60,573 nt of DNA from Labilithrix sp. (GTDB lineage Bacteria; Myxococcota; Polyangia; Polyangiales; Polyangiaceae): positions 1 through 60,573 of the forward strand of contig JAQBQL010000203.1 of assembly GCA_028287035.1 (NCBI GenBank). The letters run 5' to 3'. This document shows positions 50,291 through 60,573 of this stretch, one piece after another (positions within the stretch are counted from its first letter, which is position 1; every line of letters begins with the position of its first letter). Both the position numbers and the translations under genes were made by a program. The notes beneath the pieces were generated by a model, which saw nothing but the letters and a program-made list of their open reading frames with translations, searched no databases and had not been told where the DNA came from.

Positions 50291-50316
50291 GCGGACGAAG
50301 CTACTACTCTCTTCCC
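50291..50316. promoter_or_regulatory. 26-bp divergent gap with overlapping -10-like elements
   Basis: Plus strand: TACTCT (50305-50310), six bases, ATG 50317. Minus strand: TAGTAG (50306-50301), ten bases, ATG 50290. The hexamers share two bases. Both transcripts would be leaderless or nearly so. Confidence 0.4.
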
Positions 50317-50790
50317 ATGCTCGTCATCCGTAAGGCCGCGCCGGCCGACGTCCCGGCCATCTTCACGCTGGTCAAGGCCCTCGCCCTCTACGAGAAGGAG
50401 CCGGAGGCGGTCGTCGCGACCGAGGAGGACTACCTGCGCGACGGCTTCGGCGACCGTCCGCGGTTCGAGGTGCTCCTCGCCGAGGACGACGGCCTGGTCA
50501 TCGGCATGGCGCTCTTCTTCTTCCAGTGGTCGACGTGGCGCGGCCGGAGCTGCCTCTATCTGGAGGACCTCTTCGTGGAGCCCGAGCACCGCGGCAAGGG
50601 CGCCGGCATCGCGCTCATGAAGGCGCTCGCGAGGCGCGCCGTCGACGAGGGCTGCCCGCGCTTCGTGTGGCAGGTCCTCGACTGGAACGAGCCCTCGATC
50701 CGCTTCTACGAGAGCCTCGGCGCGAAGGTCGAGCGGCAGTGGCTCACGGTCAGGCTCGGGGGTGAGGCGCTCGCCCGGCTGGCGTGCTAG
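50317..50790 (+). CDS. GNAT acetyltransferase, diamine/SSAT-like
   Basis: A 157-residue GNAT with FTLVKALALYEKEPEAV, LYLEDLFVEPEHRGKGAGIALMKALA (acetyl-CoA loop RGKGAG) and VLDWNEPSIRFYESLGA. These blocks are shared with spermidine/spermine N1-acetyltransferases and thialysine acetyltransferases (SAT1/SAT2). Primary-amine acetylation is therefore likely, but the acceptor is uncertain. It lies divergent from the DUF350/ATP-grasp pair, which may share polyamine-like chemistry (inference). Confidence 0.85.
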   Translation: MLVIRKAAPADVPAIFTLVKALALYEKEPEAVVATEEDYLRDGFGDRPRFEVLLAEDDGLVIGMALFFFQWSTWRGRSCLYLEDLFVEPEHRGKGAGIALMKALARRAVDEGCPRFVWQVLDWNEPSIRFYESLGAKVERQWLTVRLGGEALARLAC

Positions 50791-50804
50791 AAGCGGACGC
50801 GATC

Positions 50805-51703
<899 letters not shown>

Positions 51704-51704
<1 letters not shown>

Positions 51705-52981
51705 TGGACGGCGAGGAGGCGATCCTGCGGGCGCCTCGTCCGAGCACGCTCGACGCCGTGCTGACCGGCCTCTACGCCCGGGTGCCGCTCGGGATGCGCC
51801 TCGGGCTCTCGCCGATGCGCGCGGCGTGCGCGCGCGCCGGCAACCCCGAGCAGAAGCTCCAGGTCGTGCACGTGGCGGGCACGAACGGCAAGGGCTCGAC
51901 CTGCGCGATGATCGAGTCGATGGCCCGCGCGGGAGGCAAGAAGACCGGCCTCTACACCTCACCTCACCTCTGTCGCTTCGCGGAGCGCATCCGCATCGAC
52001 GGCGAGCCGATCACCTACGCCCTGCTGACGGACGTGCTCGGGCGCGCGCTCGACCTCGGTCCCGACCTCTCGTTCTTCGAGACCGCCACTCTTGCGGCGT
52101 TCCTCGCGTTCGCCGAGGCCGGCGTCGAGCTCGCGATCCTCGAGGTCGGCATCGGCGGCCGGCTCGATGCCACCAACGTGATCGAGAGGCCGCGCGTCAC
52201 CGCGATCACCCGCGTCGCGCGCGACCACGTGGAGATGCTCGGGAACACGCTCGAGGAGATCGTCCGCGAGAAGGCCGGCATCGCCAAGCAGGGCGTGCCG
52301 CTCGTCCTCGGCCCGATGACCCCGGAGCTGCGCGCCGCCGCCCTCGAGGTGGCGCTCGCCGCGGGCGCGCTCCCCATCGTCATGGGCGACGATCGCGACG
52401 CCATCGCGCTCGACTCGCTCCCCATCACGCTGCGCGGGGCGTACCAGCAGGACAACGCACGCATCGCCACCCGCGTCGCCCGCGTGCTCGGCATCGGCGA
52501 GGCGGAGCGGCGCGCCGGCCTCCTCGCGACGTCGTGGCCGGGACGCTTCGAGCACCTCACCATCCCTTCGGGCCGCTGGGCCGGCACGTGGCTGCTCGAC
52601 GGCGCGCACAATCCGGACGGCGCCGCGGCGCTGGTCACCGCCGTGGAAGAGGAGTCGGCCCGTGGCCTGCCGGCGCCCGGCGCGCTCGTCTTCGGCGCGC
52701 TCGCCGACAAGGAGTGGCCCGAGATGCTGGCCGAGCTCGCGAAGCTCCCCTGTCCGCGCGTGTATGCCTGCCCGCAGGGTCGCATGGCGGCAACGCCTGC
52801 CGAGCTCGCCGCGCAGGCGCCGGGCGCGATGGCCTCCTCGGTCGCGGAGGCGCTCGATCTCGCGCGCGCCGCCGCGAAACACCACGAAACGCCGGTGGTG
52901 GTGTGCGGCTCCCTCTACCTCGTCGGCGAGGCTCGCTCGCATCTGCTCGGGCTGCCCCGCGACCCGCCCGTCGCGCTCTAG
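51704..52981 (+). CDS. folC: Bifunctional folylpolyglutamate / dihydrofolate synthase
   Basis: A 425-residue Mur-ligase-like enzyme with the P-loop HVAGTNGKGSTCAM, TSPHLCRFAERI, the catalytic ILEVGIGGRLDATN and a DGAHNPDG block. It adds glutamate to dihydropteroate and folates. It overlaps accD as TGATG, the accD-folC order being widespread in Proteobacteria and relatives. GTG 51701 in frame is an alternative start. Confidence 0.96.
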
Positions 52982-53039
52982 GGCGCGGCGCGTTGACGGC
53001 TACCGGGACGGGTCCGTTCCCTGTAGCCTCGGTGCCGCC

Positions 53040-53525
53040 ATGCCGAGCTTCGACATCGTCTCGAAGGTCCCCTGGAACGAGGTCGACAACGCCTTGAACC
53101 AGGCGCAGAAGGAGCTGGCGCAGCGCTTCGACTTCAAGGACACCGAGACCACCGTCGAGAAGACGGACGCGGGGATCGACATTCGCTCGTCGGCGCGCGA
53201 CCGGGCGAAGGCGGCGCTCGACGTCGTCCTCGAGAAGCTCATCAAGCGCAAGGTGGGCCTCAAGTTCTTCGACATCCAGGACCCGAAGCCGACCTCGAAG
53301 GGCGGCGCGTTCATCCTCGTGAAGGTCAAGGAAGGCATCGAGGCCGAGCCCGCGCGCAAGATCATCGCCGGCATCAAGGACGCGAAGCTCAAGGTGCAGT
53401 CCCAGATGCAGGACGCCCAGGTGCGCGTCACCGGGAAGAACCGCGACGATCTCCAGAAGGCGATCGCGCTCGTCCGCAGCATGGAGCTCGATCTCGAGCT
53501 GTCGTTCGTGAACTTCCGTGAATAG
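53040..53525 (+). CDS. yajQ: YajQ-family nucleotide-binding protein
   Basis: A 161-residue protein of the UPF0234/YajQ family, which opens MPSFDIVSKVPWNEVDNALNQ and ends in VNFRE, with QRFDFKDTET and VRVTGKNRDDLQ. The fold is two ferredoxin-like domains. A Xanthomonas homologue has been reported to bind cyclic-di-GMP. A TAGCCT hexamer lies ten bases before the ATG, and a TTGACG at 52993-52998 is too far upstream to be its -35. Confidence 0.95.
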   Translation: MPSFDIVSKVPWNEVDNALNQAQKELAQRFDFKDTETTVEKTDAGIDIRSSARDRAKAALDVVLEKLIKRKVGLKFFDIQDPKPTSKGGAFILVKVKEGIEAEPARKIIAGIKDAKLKVQSQMQDAQVRVTGKNRDDLQKAIALVRSMELDLELSFVNFRE

Positions 53526-53550
53526 CCACGGGCAAAAGGCAAGAAGAGTC

Positions 53551-55020
<1,470 letters not shown>

Positions 55021-55069
55021 CCTTTTTCGTGAACCCCGGCTCTGCAGCGGCCGTTCTCAGACATTGACC

Positions 55070-56218
55070 ATGGACAGAAGCACGAAGCCGCCGAGTCACT
55101 ACCATCCCCGGAAGAAGCGTGCCGACGTCCTCCTCGTGGACGACGACAAGCTCGTGCTCCGCGCGGTCGAACGCATCCTCGTCTCCGGCGGGTACACCGT
55201 CGAGAACGCGCAGGACGCGCAGCACGCCGCCCGCGAGGCGATGGCCGGCGGCTACGACGTGGTCCTGTCCGACATCCACATGCCCGGCATGACCGGCACC
55301 GAGCTGCTCGACGTGCTCCGCAGCTACGGGTGCGACATCCCCGTGATCCTGATGACCGGCGCGCCGTCGATCGAGACGGCCCGCGAGGCGGTCGAGCTCG
55401 GCGCCGTGCAGTACCTCACGAAGCCCATCGAGCGCGAGGCGCTCCTCCGGGCGATCGCCCGCGGCCAGCAGGTCCATCGCCGCCCCAAGGAGGTCGTCGC
55501 CGACCCGTCCCAGGCGGCCGGCTTCGACGGCGCGCTCGGCTCGCTGTGGATGGCCTTCCAGCCCATCGTGTCGCTCGCCTCGCACGGACCCATCGCCTAC
55601 GAGGCGCTCATGCGGAGCCGCCAGCCCGGCTTCCAGACGCCGCTGCCGATGATCGAGTACGCCGAGCGGTCGGGCCGGATGCCCGAGCTCGGTCGCGCGG
55701 TCCGCGAGCTCTGCGCGGACGCCGCCGCCAACATCCCGCGCGGCGCGGCGCTGTTCGTGAACGTGCACACCTCGGATCTGTTCGACCCCGAGCTCTTCTC
55801 CTCGAGCAGCCCGCTGTCCTCCTATGCCGACAACGTGGTCCTCGAGATCACCGAGCGCGGCGCCATCGACGACGTCGGCGACATCGTGGCGCGCATCCGC
55901 CGCCTCCGTTCGCTCGGCTATCGGCTCGCGATCGACGATCTCGGCGCCGGCTACGCCGGTCTCAGCAGCATCGCCATGCTCGAGCCCGACTTCGTGAAGC
56001 TCGACATGACGCTCACGCGCGATCTCGCGTCGTCGCCGCTCCGCCAGCGGCTCGTCGCGTCGATGGTCGACGCGTGCCGCGACACCGGCATGCAGCTCGT
56101 CGCCGAGGGCGTCGAGACCATCCACGAGCTGCAGAAGCTCCGCGAGCTCGGCTGCGACCTCCTGCAGGGCTATCACTTCGCGAAGCCTTCGCCGGAGTTC
56201 GTGAAGGTCGCGGCCTGA
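55070..56218 (+). CDS. REC-EAL protein, cyclic-di-GMP phosphodiesterase
   Basis: A 382-residue protein. Residues 18-130 form a response-regulator domain with Asp25/Asp26, phospho-acceptor Asp68, Thr96 and Lys118 all present. Residues 155-380 form an EAL domain with EALMR (Glu178), Asn231, Glu259, the Asp289-Asp290 pair in IDDLGAGYAG, Lys310, Glu346 in AEGVE and Gln366. The catalytic set is complete, so it should hydrolyse cyclic-di-GMP under control of an unknown histidine kinase. ATG 55070 is preferred to the TTG six bases upstream. Confidence 0.93.
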   Translation: MDRSTKPPSHYHPRKKRADVLLVDDDKLVLRAVERILVSGGYTVENAQDAQHAAREAMAGGYDVVLSDIHMPGMTGTELLDVLRSYGCDIPVILMTGAPSIETAREAVELGAVQYLTKPIEREALLRAIARGQQVHRRPKEVVADPSQAAGFDGALGSLWMAFQPIVSLASHGPIAYEALMRSRQPGFQTPLPMIEYAERSGRMPELGRAVRELCADAAANIPRGAALFVNVHTSDLFDPELFSSSSPLSSYADNVVLEITERGAIDDVGDIVARIRRLRSLGYRLAIDDLGAGYAGLSSIAMLEPDFVKLDMTLTRDLASSPLRQRLVASMVDACRDTGMQLVAEGVETIHELQKLRELGCDLLQGYHFAKPSPEFVKVAA

Positions 56219-56226
56219 TCCGGGGG

Positions 56227-56232
56227 TACGCT
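56227..56232 (+). promoter_or_regulatory. -10-like TACGCT eight nt before a GTG start
   Basis: TACGCT, eight bases, GTG 56241. The same hexamer recurs at 57449-57454, six bases before the next gene. Both fit a TAnnnT short-leader promoter pattern. No -35 box is clear. Confidence 0.35.
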
Positions 56233-56240
56233 CAGCCCTC

Positions 56241-57464
56241 GTGAGCGTCACGCAGACCGTCCGCTGCCGGGCCCTGCAGATCCGGAGGCCGTGGCTCACC
56301 AGCGTCACCCTCTCGGCGGGGCTGATGCTCGTGCCGCTCACGATCTGCGCGCTCGCCGGCGCCGCGAGCGTCTGGCTCGCGCCGGCCTTCCTGTCGGTCG
56401 CCCTCATCGCCTCGGCGACGCTCGTCGGCTTGCGGGAACGCGGCCGGCTCGGCGGCGCCCTCGTGCTCGTGCCCGAGGGCCTCGTGGTCCAGCCGGTCGG
56501 CAGCGAACGGCTCGCGGTGTCGCGCGGAGAGATCCGCTCCGGCTACGAGGTGCCGGCCACGCGCGCCGTGGTCCTGCACCTCGAGGGCGGCCGCATCGTC
56601 ACCGCGCACCTCATGTCGGACGAACAGGTCACGCCCGAGCAGGTGCTCCAGCACCTCGGGGTCGACGTGGGCCAGCGGGCGCTCACGGTCGCTCTCCGCG
56701 GGACGGTCGGACCGCTCGTCCTCGGCGTGCTCTCGGCATTCACCGGGCTGGCGGTCGGCGGCTTCGGCATCGGGCTCGCGTTCGAGTCGTTGTTCGGCCC
56801 GGACCAGGCACGCGACGCGGTGGTGCTCGCGACCTTGGCGCTCACCGCGGCGCTCGTCACGGTGGTGCTCCTCGCCTTCGGGTGGCCGCGCGCCGTCATC
56901 GGCTCGGACGGCGTCCGCCTGCTCGGGCGCTGGCGGCGGCCCTTCGTGCGCTACGAGGAGATCGCCGCGGTGCGGGCGCACGATGCCGGCGTGGAGCTCG
57001 CGCTCACGCACGGGCGCTCCCTGCAGCTCCTCACGATCGGGCAGTCGCGGATACAGATCGACGCCCTTGCCGGCCGCATCGCGCAGGGACGCGCGCTCCA
57101 CGAGGCCAGCGAGTCACGCGACCTGGCGAGCGTCGCGCGTGACGGGCGGCCTCTCGCGGTCTGGCGCGCCGACCTCCAGCGCCTCGCCCTCGCGCCGCCC
57201 GGCTTCCGGGACCAGGCGCTCTCCCAGGAGGACTTCGTGCGTCTCGTGCTCGACGCGCGCGCCCCGTCCGACCAGCGCATCGGCGCGGCCCTCGCGCTGC
57301 GGCATGGCGATCCGGCGGCGCGCGCGCTGGTGCGGGTGGCGGCGAACGCCTCGGCCAGCGCCGAGCTCCGGGATGCGCTCCTCGCCTGCGCGGCGGAAGG
57401 CGAGGAGCTCGACGAGCCGGCCGTGGAGCGCGGCGCCCCCGCCCGTCGTACGCTCCGGGCATGA
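56241..57464 (+). CDS. Membrane protein, possibly with PH-like domains, function unknown
   Basis: A 407-residue protein. Hydrophobic segments occur at about 17-60 (two) and 150-215 (two). Between and after them are beta-rich stretches (LVLVPEGLVVQPVGSERLAV, PRAVIGSDGVRLLGRWRRPF followed by RYEEIAAVRAHD) that resemble bacterial PH-like domains. The C-terminal quarter is Ala-rich and helical. I do not recognise a named family. It starts at GTG 56241, 22 bp after the REC-EAL gene, and overlaps the next start as ATGA. Confidence 0.7.
   Translation: MSVTQTVRCRALQIRRPWLTSVTLSAGLMLVPLTICALAGAASVWLAPAFLSVALIASATLVGLRERGRLGGALVLVPEGLVVQPVGSERLAVSRGEIRSGYEVPATRAVVLHLEGGRIVTAHLMSDEQVTPEQVLQHLGVDVGQRALTVALRGTVGPLVLGVLSAFTGLAVGGFGIGLAFESLFGPDQARDAVVLATLALTAALVTVVLLAFGWPRAVIGSDGVRLLGRWRRPFVRYEEIAAVRAHDAGVELALTHGRSLQLLTIGQSRIQIDALAGRIAQGRALHEASESRDLASVARDGRPLAVWRADLQRLALAPPGFRDQALSQEDFVRLVLDARAPSDQRIGAALALRHGDPAARALVRVAANASASAELRDALLACAAEGEELDEPAVERGAPARRTLRA
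57449..57454 (+). promoter_or_regulatory. -10-like TACGCT six nt before the PhyH start
   Basis: TACGCT, six bases, ATG 57461, inside the end of the previous coding region. It repeats the hexamer at 56227. An internal promoter for the PhyH and downstream genes is possible. Confidence 0.35.
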
Positions 57465-58258
57465 CCACCTCCCGGGAGCACATCGAGCGCATCGCCCACG
57501 ACGGGTTCACCATCGTGGAGGACGCGATCGATCCGGCGCTGACCGATCGGCTCGTCGCCGCCATCGACGCGCTGCACGCGGAGCTCGCGGTCACCCCGGC
57601 CGCCAACATCTTCGAGGGGCTCGCGACGCTGCGCATCTACAACCTGCTCGCGCGCGGCAAGGTCTTCGAGGAGGTGCCCGTGCACGACGCCATCCTGCCC
57701 ATCGTCCAGGGCGTGCTCGACAAGGGGTGCCTCGTGTCGTCGCTCTCGTCGATCACCATCCTCGGCGGCGAGGCGGCGCAGCCCATCCACGCCGACGACC
57801 AGCTGATCCCCCTGCCGAAGCCGCACGTTCCCATCGTCTGCAACACGATGTGGGCCCTCACCGACTTCACCGAGGAGAACGGCGCCACCCGCCTCGTCGC
57901 CGGCACCCACACCGCCGACCGCAGCCCTCAGTTCGGGGAGGACCACGTCACGATCCCCGCGGTGATGAAGCGCGGCAGCGTCCTCGTCTGGAACGGCAGC
58001 CTCTGGCATGGAGGCGGCGCGAACCGCACGGGCGAGCGGCGCATCGGGCTCGCGATGAACTACTGCGCGGGCTGGATGCGCCAGCAGGAGAACCAGCAGC
58101 TCGGGATCCCGCTCGAGGTCGCCCGCGGGTTCGACGACCGCCTCCGCAAGCTGGCCGGCTTCGGGCTCTACATGCGGCTCCTCGGGCACATCGACCGGTG
58201 CTCTCCGGTCGACCTGCTCGACGGTGGCCCGGCACGTCCGGTGGTCGGGCAGATGTGA
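57461..58258 (+). CDS. PhyH-family 2-oxoglutarate/Fe(II) dioxygenase
   Basis: A 265-residue protein with the phytanoyl-CoA dioxygenase fold. The iron triad is His110-x-Asp112 (IHADDQ) and His183 in SLWHGGGANRTGERR, where Arg193/194 would bind 2-oxoglutarate. The N-terminal IAHDGFTIVEDAIDP is typical. Members hydroxylate diverse small molecules or lipids, and the substrate is not evident. The ATG overlaps the upstream stop as ATGA. Confidence 0.87.
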   Translation: MTTSREHIERIAHDGFTIVEDAIDPALTDRLVAAIDALHAELAVTPAANIFEGLATLRIYNLLARGKVFEEVPVHDAILPIVQGVLDKGCLVSSLSSITILGGEAAQPIHADDQLIPLPKPHVPIVCNTMWALTDFTEENGATRLVAGTHTADRSPQFGEDHVTIPAVMKRGSVLVWNGSLWHGGGANRTGERRIGLAMNYCAGWMRQQENQQLGIPLEVARGFDDRLRKLAGFGLYMRLLGHIDRCSPVDLLDGGPARPVVGQM

Positions 58259-58349
58259 GCGCGCGCCGCGGCGGGGATGCGAGGCCACCGCTGCCGGGCG
58301 CGAGGCGAGAAGCGCACGAGGGACCTGGATAATTCTCGCCAAAGGGCGT

Positions 58350-58355
58350 TACTCT
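58350..58355 (+). promoter_or_regulatory. -10-like TACTCT seven nt before the phosphatase start
   Basis: TACTCT, seven bases, ATG 58363, in the 104-bp gap after the PhyH gene. It is the same hexamer as at 50305. A GATAAT at about 58328 is an alternative -10 with a longer leader. Confidence 0.35.
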
Positions 58356-58362
58356 GATCACC

Positions 58363-59370
58363 ATGGCGCGCGAGGCTGCCGCTCCTTCCATCCCGCCGCC
58401 GGATGCCGACTCCAGCGCGCTCTTTGCGATCGGCGACGTCCACGGGTGCGCCGAGGAGCTGCGCGCGCTCATCCAGAAGCTCCCGCTCCGCCGCGACTCG
58501 GTCGTCGTCTTCCTGGGCGACTACATCGACCGCGGGCCCGACTCGCGCGGCGTGGTCGACACCATCCTCGAGCTCCAGCAGTACTGCAAGGTGGTGTGCC
58601 TGCTCGGCAACCACGAGCTGATGCTCCGCGAGTTCCTGGACGGGTCCGACCCGCGCCGCGTCGCGCGCTTCATCTACAACGGCGGGAGCGCCACCCTCGC
58701 CTCCTACGCCGACCACGACGGCGTCTTCGTGATGCCCGAGGAGCACCGCGAGTTCTACGAGGGCCTCCTCTACCACTACGTGACGGGCGACTTCTGCTTC
58801 GTCCACGCCGGGCTTCCCACGGCGCTCGAGGAGATCGACGTCGAGGTGCACGGCGAGGAGATGGTGTGGATGCGCCATCGCCCCGGCATGCCCGAGCCGA
58901 ACTACTCGAAGATCATCGTGCACGGGCACAGCGCCATCGAGAGCATCGACATCCAGCCCCGGCGCATCAACCTGGACACCGCGTGCGTCTACGGCCGGCG
59001 GCTGACCGCGCTCGAGATGCACACGCGCGAGATGTACACCGTGGAGCGGTCGACGGCGCCCCAGCCGATCTACCTGCGAGACAGCCGGGATTCGCGCCGC
59101 CACGCGCTCCGCTTCAGCGGCAAGGTCCCAGTCGTCCTCGAGCACCGCGGCGCACGCCTCGTGTTCGAGACCATCAACTACTCGGAGATCGGCATGCTCA
59201 TGGTGCCGGTCGACCCGTCGATCGTGAGGCTGCAGGCGGGCGCGCCCGTCAACGGCACGATCGGCGTGGGTGAGCTCGCGACGCCCTTCAAGGGCGTCGT
59301 GCTGCGCGTCGACGCCGGCCAGCGGATCGCGCTCAAGATCGTCGTCGACATCGCCGCCGCCGCTCCCTGA
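58363..59370 (+). CDS. PPP-family metallophosphatase fused to a PilZ-like domain
   Basis: A 335-residue protein. Residues 20-235 form a PPP-type phosphatase with all metal-ligand motifs: GDVHG (Asp25, His27), GDYIDRG (Asp53, Asp56, Arg57), GNHE (Asn83, His84), a VHAG His (about 148) and HGHS (about 188). Residues 240-335 look like a PilZ domain: RRHALR gives the Arg-x-x-x-Arg pair (Arg246, Arg250), and NYSEIG (272-277) the (D/N)xSxxG motif. PilZ domains bind cyclic-di-GMP, so the phosphatase may be controlled by that messenger. Protein or small-molecule substrates are unknown. Confidence 0.85.
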   Translation: MAREAAAPSIPPPDADSSALFAIGDVHGCAEELRALIQKLPLRRDSVVVFLGDYIDRGPDSRGVVDTILELQQYCKVVCLLGNHELMLREFLDGSDPRRVARFIYNGGSATLASYADHDGVFVMPEEHREFYEGLLYHYVTGDFCFVHAGLPTALEEIDVEVHGEEMVWMRHRPGMPEPNYSKIIVHGHSAIESIDIQPRRINLDTACVYGRRLTALEMHTREMYTVERSTAPQPIYLRDSRDSRRHALRFSGKVPVVLEHRGARLVFETINYSEIGMLMVPVDPSIVRLQAGAPVNGTIGVGELATPFKGVVLRVDAGQRIALKIVVDIAAAAP

Positions 59371-59381
59371 TCCGAGGCACC

Positions 59382-60149
59382 TTGACGGTCGCGGAAGAGA
59401 CGACGTTCACCTGGCTCGAGCGCTCCGCGGCGTGGTTCCTGCGGCGAGCGCGGCGCAGCGTGCTGTGGCTCGTGCCGTTGCCGCTCGTCGTCGTGTTCCT
59501 GGTCGACGTCGGCCTCCTGTACGTGAACAAGCCGCTCGGCTTCGCCGCCATCGTGGCCGCGTGCGGGATGCTCGCGTGGACCTACGGCGCTTCGGCGGCC
59601 CTGCGCGGCCGGCTCGGCGAGCTCGAGCAGGCCTACGAGGCGCGGGACGTCCACGAGGTGACGCGCCTGCGCGGGCTCATCGCCGGCGCCCCGGAGACGC
59701 CCGCCGAGCACGCCGCCGCGCACGTCGGCGACGCCGAGCTCATGATGCGCCTCGATCGCTTCGAGGAGGCGCGCGCGGCCTACGCGCAATGTGACCGGGC
59801 CCTCCTGCCGCCGCTGACCAGGCCTGGCGTCCTCGGGGCGCATGGTCTCGCCACCGCGCTCGCCGCGGACGCCGAGGCCGGCGTCGCGCTCATCGAGGAG
59901 GCGATCCGCGAGGCCGACGCGACGAAGAAGTATCCGCCGGAGCGCCGGCGTTACCTCTCCCTGCGCCTCGGCATCGCGCTCTCGATGGCCGACCGCCACG
60001 AGGAGGCGGTCGCGGAGCTCGAGCCGTCGGTCGCGGCAGGCGCGGACCAGACGTCGATGCTGGCCCGCTCCGCGCTCCGGGCCTCGAGGACCGCGCTCCG
60101 CGAGCTGCCGCCGCTGCTCCCCGACGACGAAGGGCCCGCCTCCGGGTAG
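59382..60149 (+). CDS. Membrane protein with helical-repeat C-terminal region, function unknown
   Basis: A 255-residue protein with two N-terminal hydrophobic segments (about 26-46 and 52-72) and a soluble part rich in TPR-like Ala/Leu/Glu helices (AAHVGDAELMMRLDRFEEARAAY). No family is recognised. The start is a TTG at 59382, since no ATG or GTG lies in frame before the first membrane helix. It follows the phosphatase by 11 bp and is likely cotranscribed. Confidence 0.65.
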   Translation: MTVAEETTFTWLERSAAWFLRRARRSVLWLVPLPLVVVFLVDVGLLYVNKPLGFAAIVAACGMLAWTYGASAALRGRLGELEQAYEARDVHEVTRLRGLIAGAPETPAEHAAAHVGDAELMMRLDRFEEARAAYAQCDRALLPPLTRPGVLGAHGLATALAADAEAGVALIEEAIREADATKKYPPERRRYLSLRLGIALSMADRHEEAVAELEPSVAAGADQTSMLARSALRASRTALRELPPLLPDDEGPASG

Positions 60150-60200
60150 GAAGCAGGCCCTCGTTCATCATCAGTCTCGCTCGCCACCACCGAGGTGCGT

Positions 60201-60228
60201 CTTCGGCGCGGAGCGCCGGTCGCCGAAG
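60201..60228. terminator. Hairpin between convergent genes, possible terminator
   Basis: CTTCGGCG (60201-60208) pairs perfectly with CGCCGAAG (60221-60228) over a 12-base loop. A second short stem, CTCGC-gaa-GCGAG, lies at 60264-60276. Both are in the 145-bp gap between the plus-strand membrane-protein gene and the minus-strand sahH. There is no T-tract, so intrinsic termination is uncertain. Confidence 0.35.
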
Positions 60229-60294
60229 GCGAATCGCACCGGCCCGGTCACATCCCGGGGAGGCTCGCGAAGCGAGGGGCGGAGCCCCACCTGC

Positions 60295-60573
<279 letters not shown>

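Noticed and set aside
52993..53029. TTGACG and TAGCCT upstream of yajQ as a -35/-10 pair
   Set aside because: The spacing is 25 bp, too long for a sigma-70-type promoter. Only the -10-like element is retained as a possibility.
60129..60163. AGGGCC ... GGCCCT inverted repeat at the end of the last plus-strand gene as a terminator
   Set aside because: The stem is short with a bulge, has a long loop, overlaps the coding end and lacks a T-tract. The hairpin at 60201-60228 is a better candidate.

Overview
The window is a very GC-rich (roughly 70%), gene-dense stretch of bacterial chromosome with gaps under 300 bp, GTG and TTG starts, and start/stop overlaps of the ATGA or GTGA type. A Hanks-type Ser/Thr kinase with a long Pro/Ala-rich linker, an Asp/Gly-rich lipoprotein with a formylglycine-generating-enzyme fold, and the high GC all suggest a myxobacterium-like member of Myxococcota (order Polyangiales or a relative). 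This is inferred from style and gene content, since no rRNA marker is present.

Layout. Bases 1-2746 carry a transmembrane Ser/Thr kinase (cut by the left edge) and a small outer-membrane protein. From about 2.8 to 46.3 kb lies a large surface-polysaccharide / lipid-linked glycan locus made of many short operons that alternate in direction. It begins with an O-acetylation operon (FGE-like lipoprotein, MBOAT acyltransferase, AlgX/AlgJ-like protein, glycosyltransferase). It then holds nucleotide-sugar enzymes: RfbF; RmlA, RmlB and two RmlC; an FdtA-type ketoisomerase; a PglF/WbpM-type dehydratase; five DegT-family aminotransferases; three left-handed beta-helix acetyltransferases; a WbpB/WlbA-type dehydrogenase; and a HisH/HisF/WbpG amidotransferase trio. 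Two C-methyltransferases and three other methyltransferases decorate the sugars. Assembly and export genes are a PglC/WcaJ-type phosphoglycosyl transferase, five glycosyltransferases, an OafA-type acyltransferase, an ABC exporter, and two polytopic proteins, one of which is an O-antigen-ligase-like protein with a long helical-repeat tail.

From 46.3 to 50.8 kb is an unusual block: a Rieske oxygenase fused to what looks like a second, 2-oxoglutarate/Fe(II)-type oxygenase domain, converging on a glutathionylspermidine-synthase-like ATP-grasp gene paired with a DUF350 membrane protein, followed by an SSAT-like GNAT acetyltransferase. From 50.8 to 55.0 kb are housekeeping genes (accD, folC, yajQ, glmM). 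From 55.1 to 60.1 kb is a small run with a cyclic-di-GMP flavour: a REC-EAL phosphodiesterase, a membrane protein, a PhyH-type dioxygenase, a PPP-family phosphatase fused to a PilZ-like domain, and a small membrane protein. The right edge cuts the end of sahH.

How it works together. GlmM and RmlA/RfbF-type enzymes supply activated sugars. Dehydratases, aminotransferases, acetyltransferases, an amidotransferase and methyltransferases turn these into rare amino and possibly branched sugars. The phosphoglycosyl transferase and glycosyltransferases build a lipid-linked glycan that is flipped, polymerised or ligated and O-acetylated. Several pathway partners (RfbG, RmlD, WbpA, WbpI, PglB) are not visible here and must lie elsewhere if the pathways run. 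Gene heads repeatedly show a TAnnnT -10-like hexamer only 6-8 nt before the start codon, suggesting widespread leaderless or very short-leader transcription.
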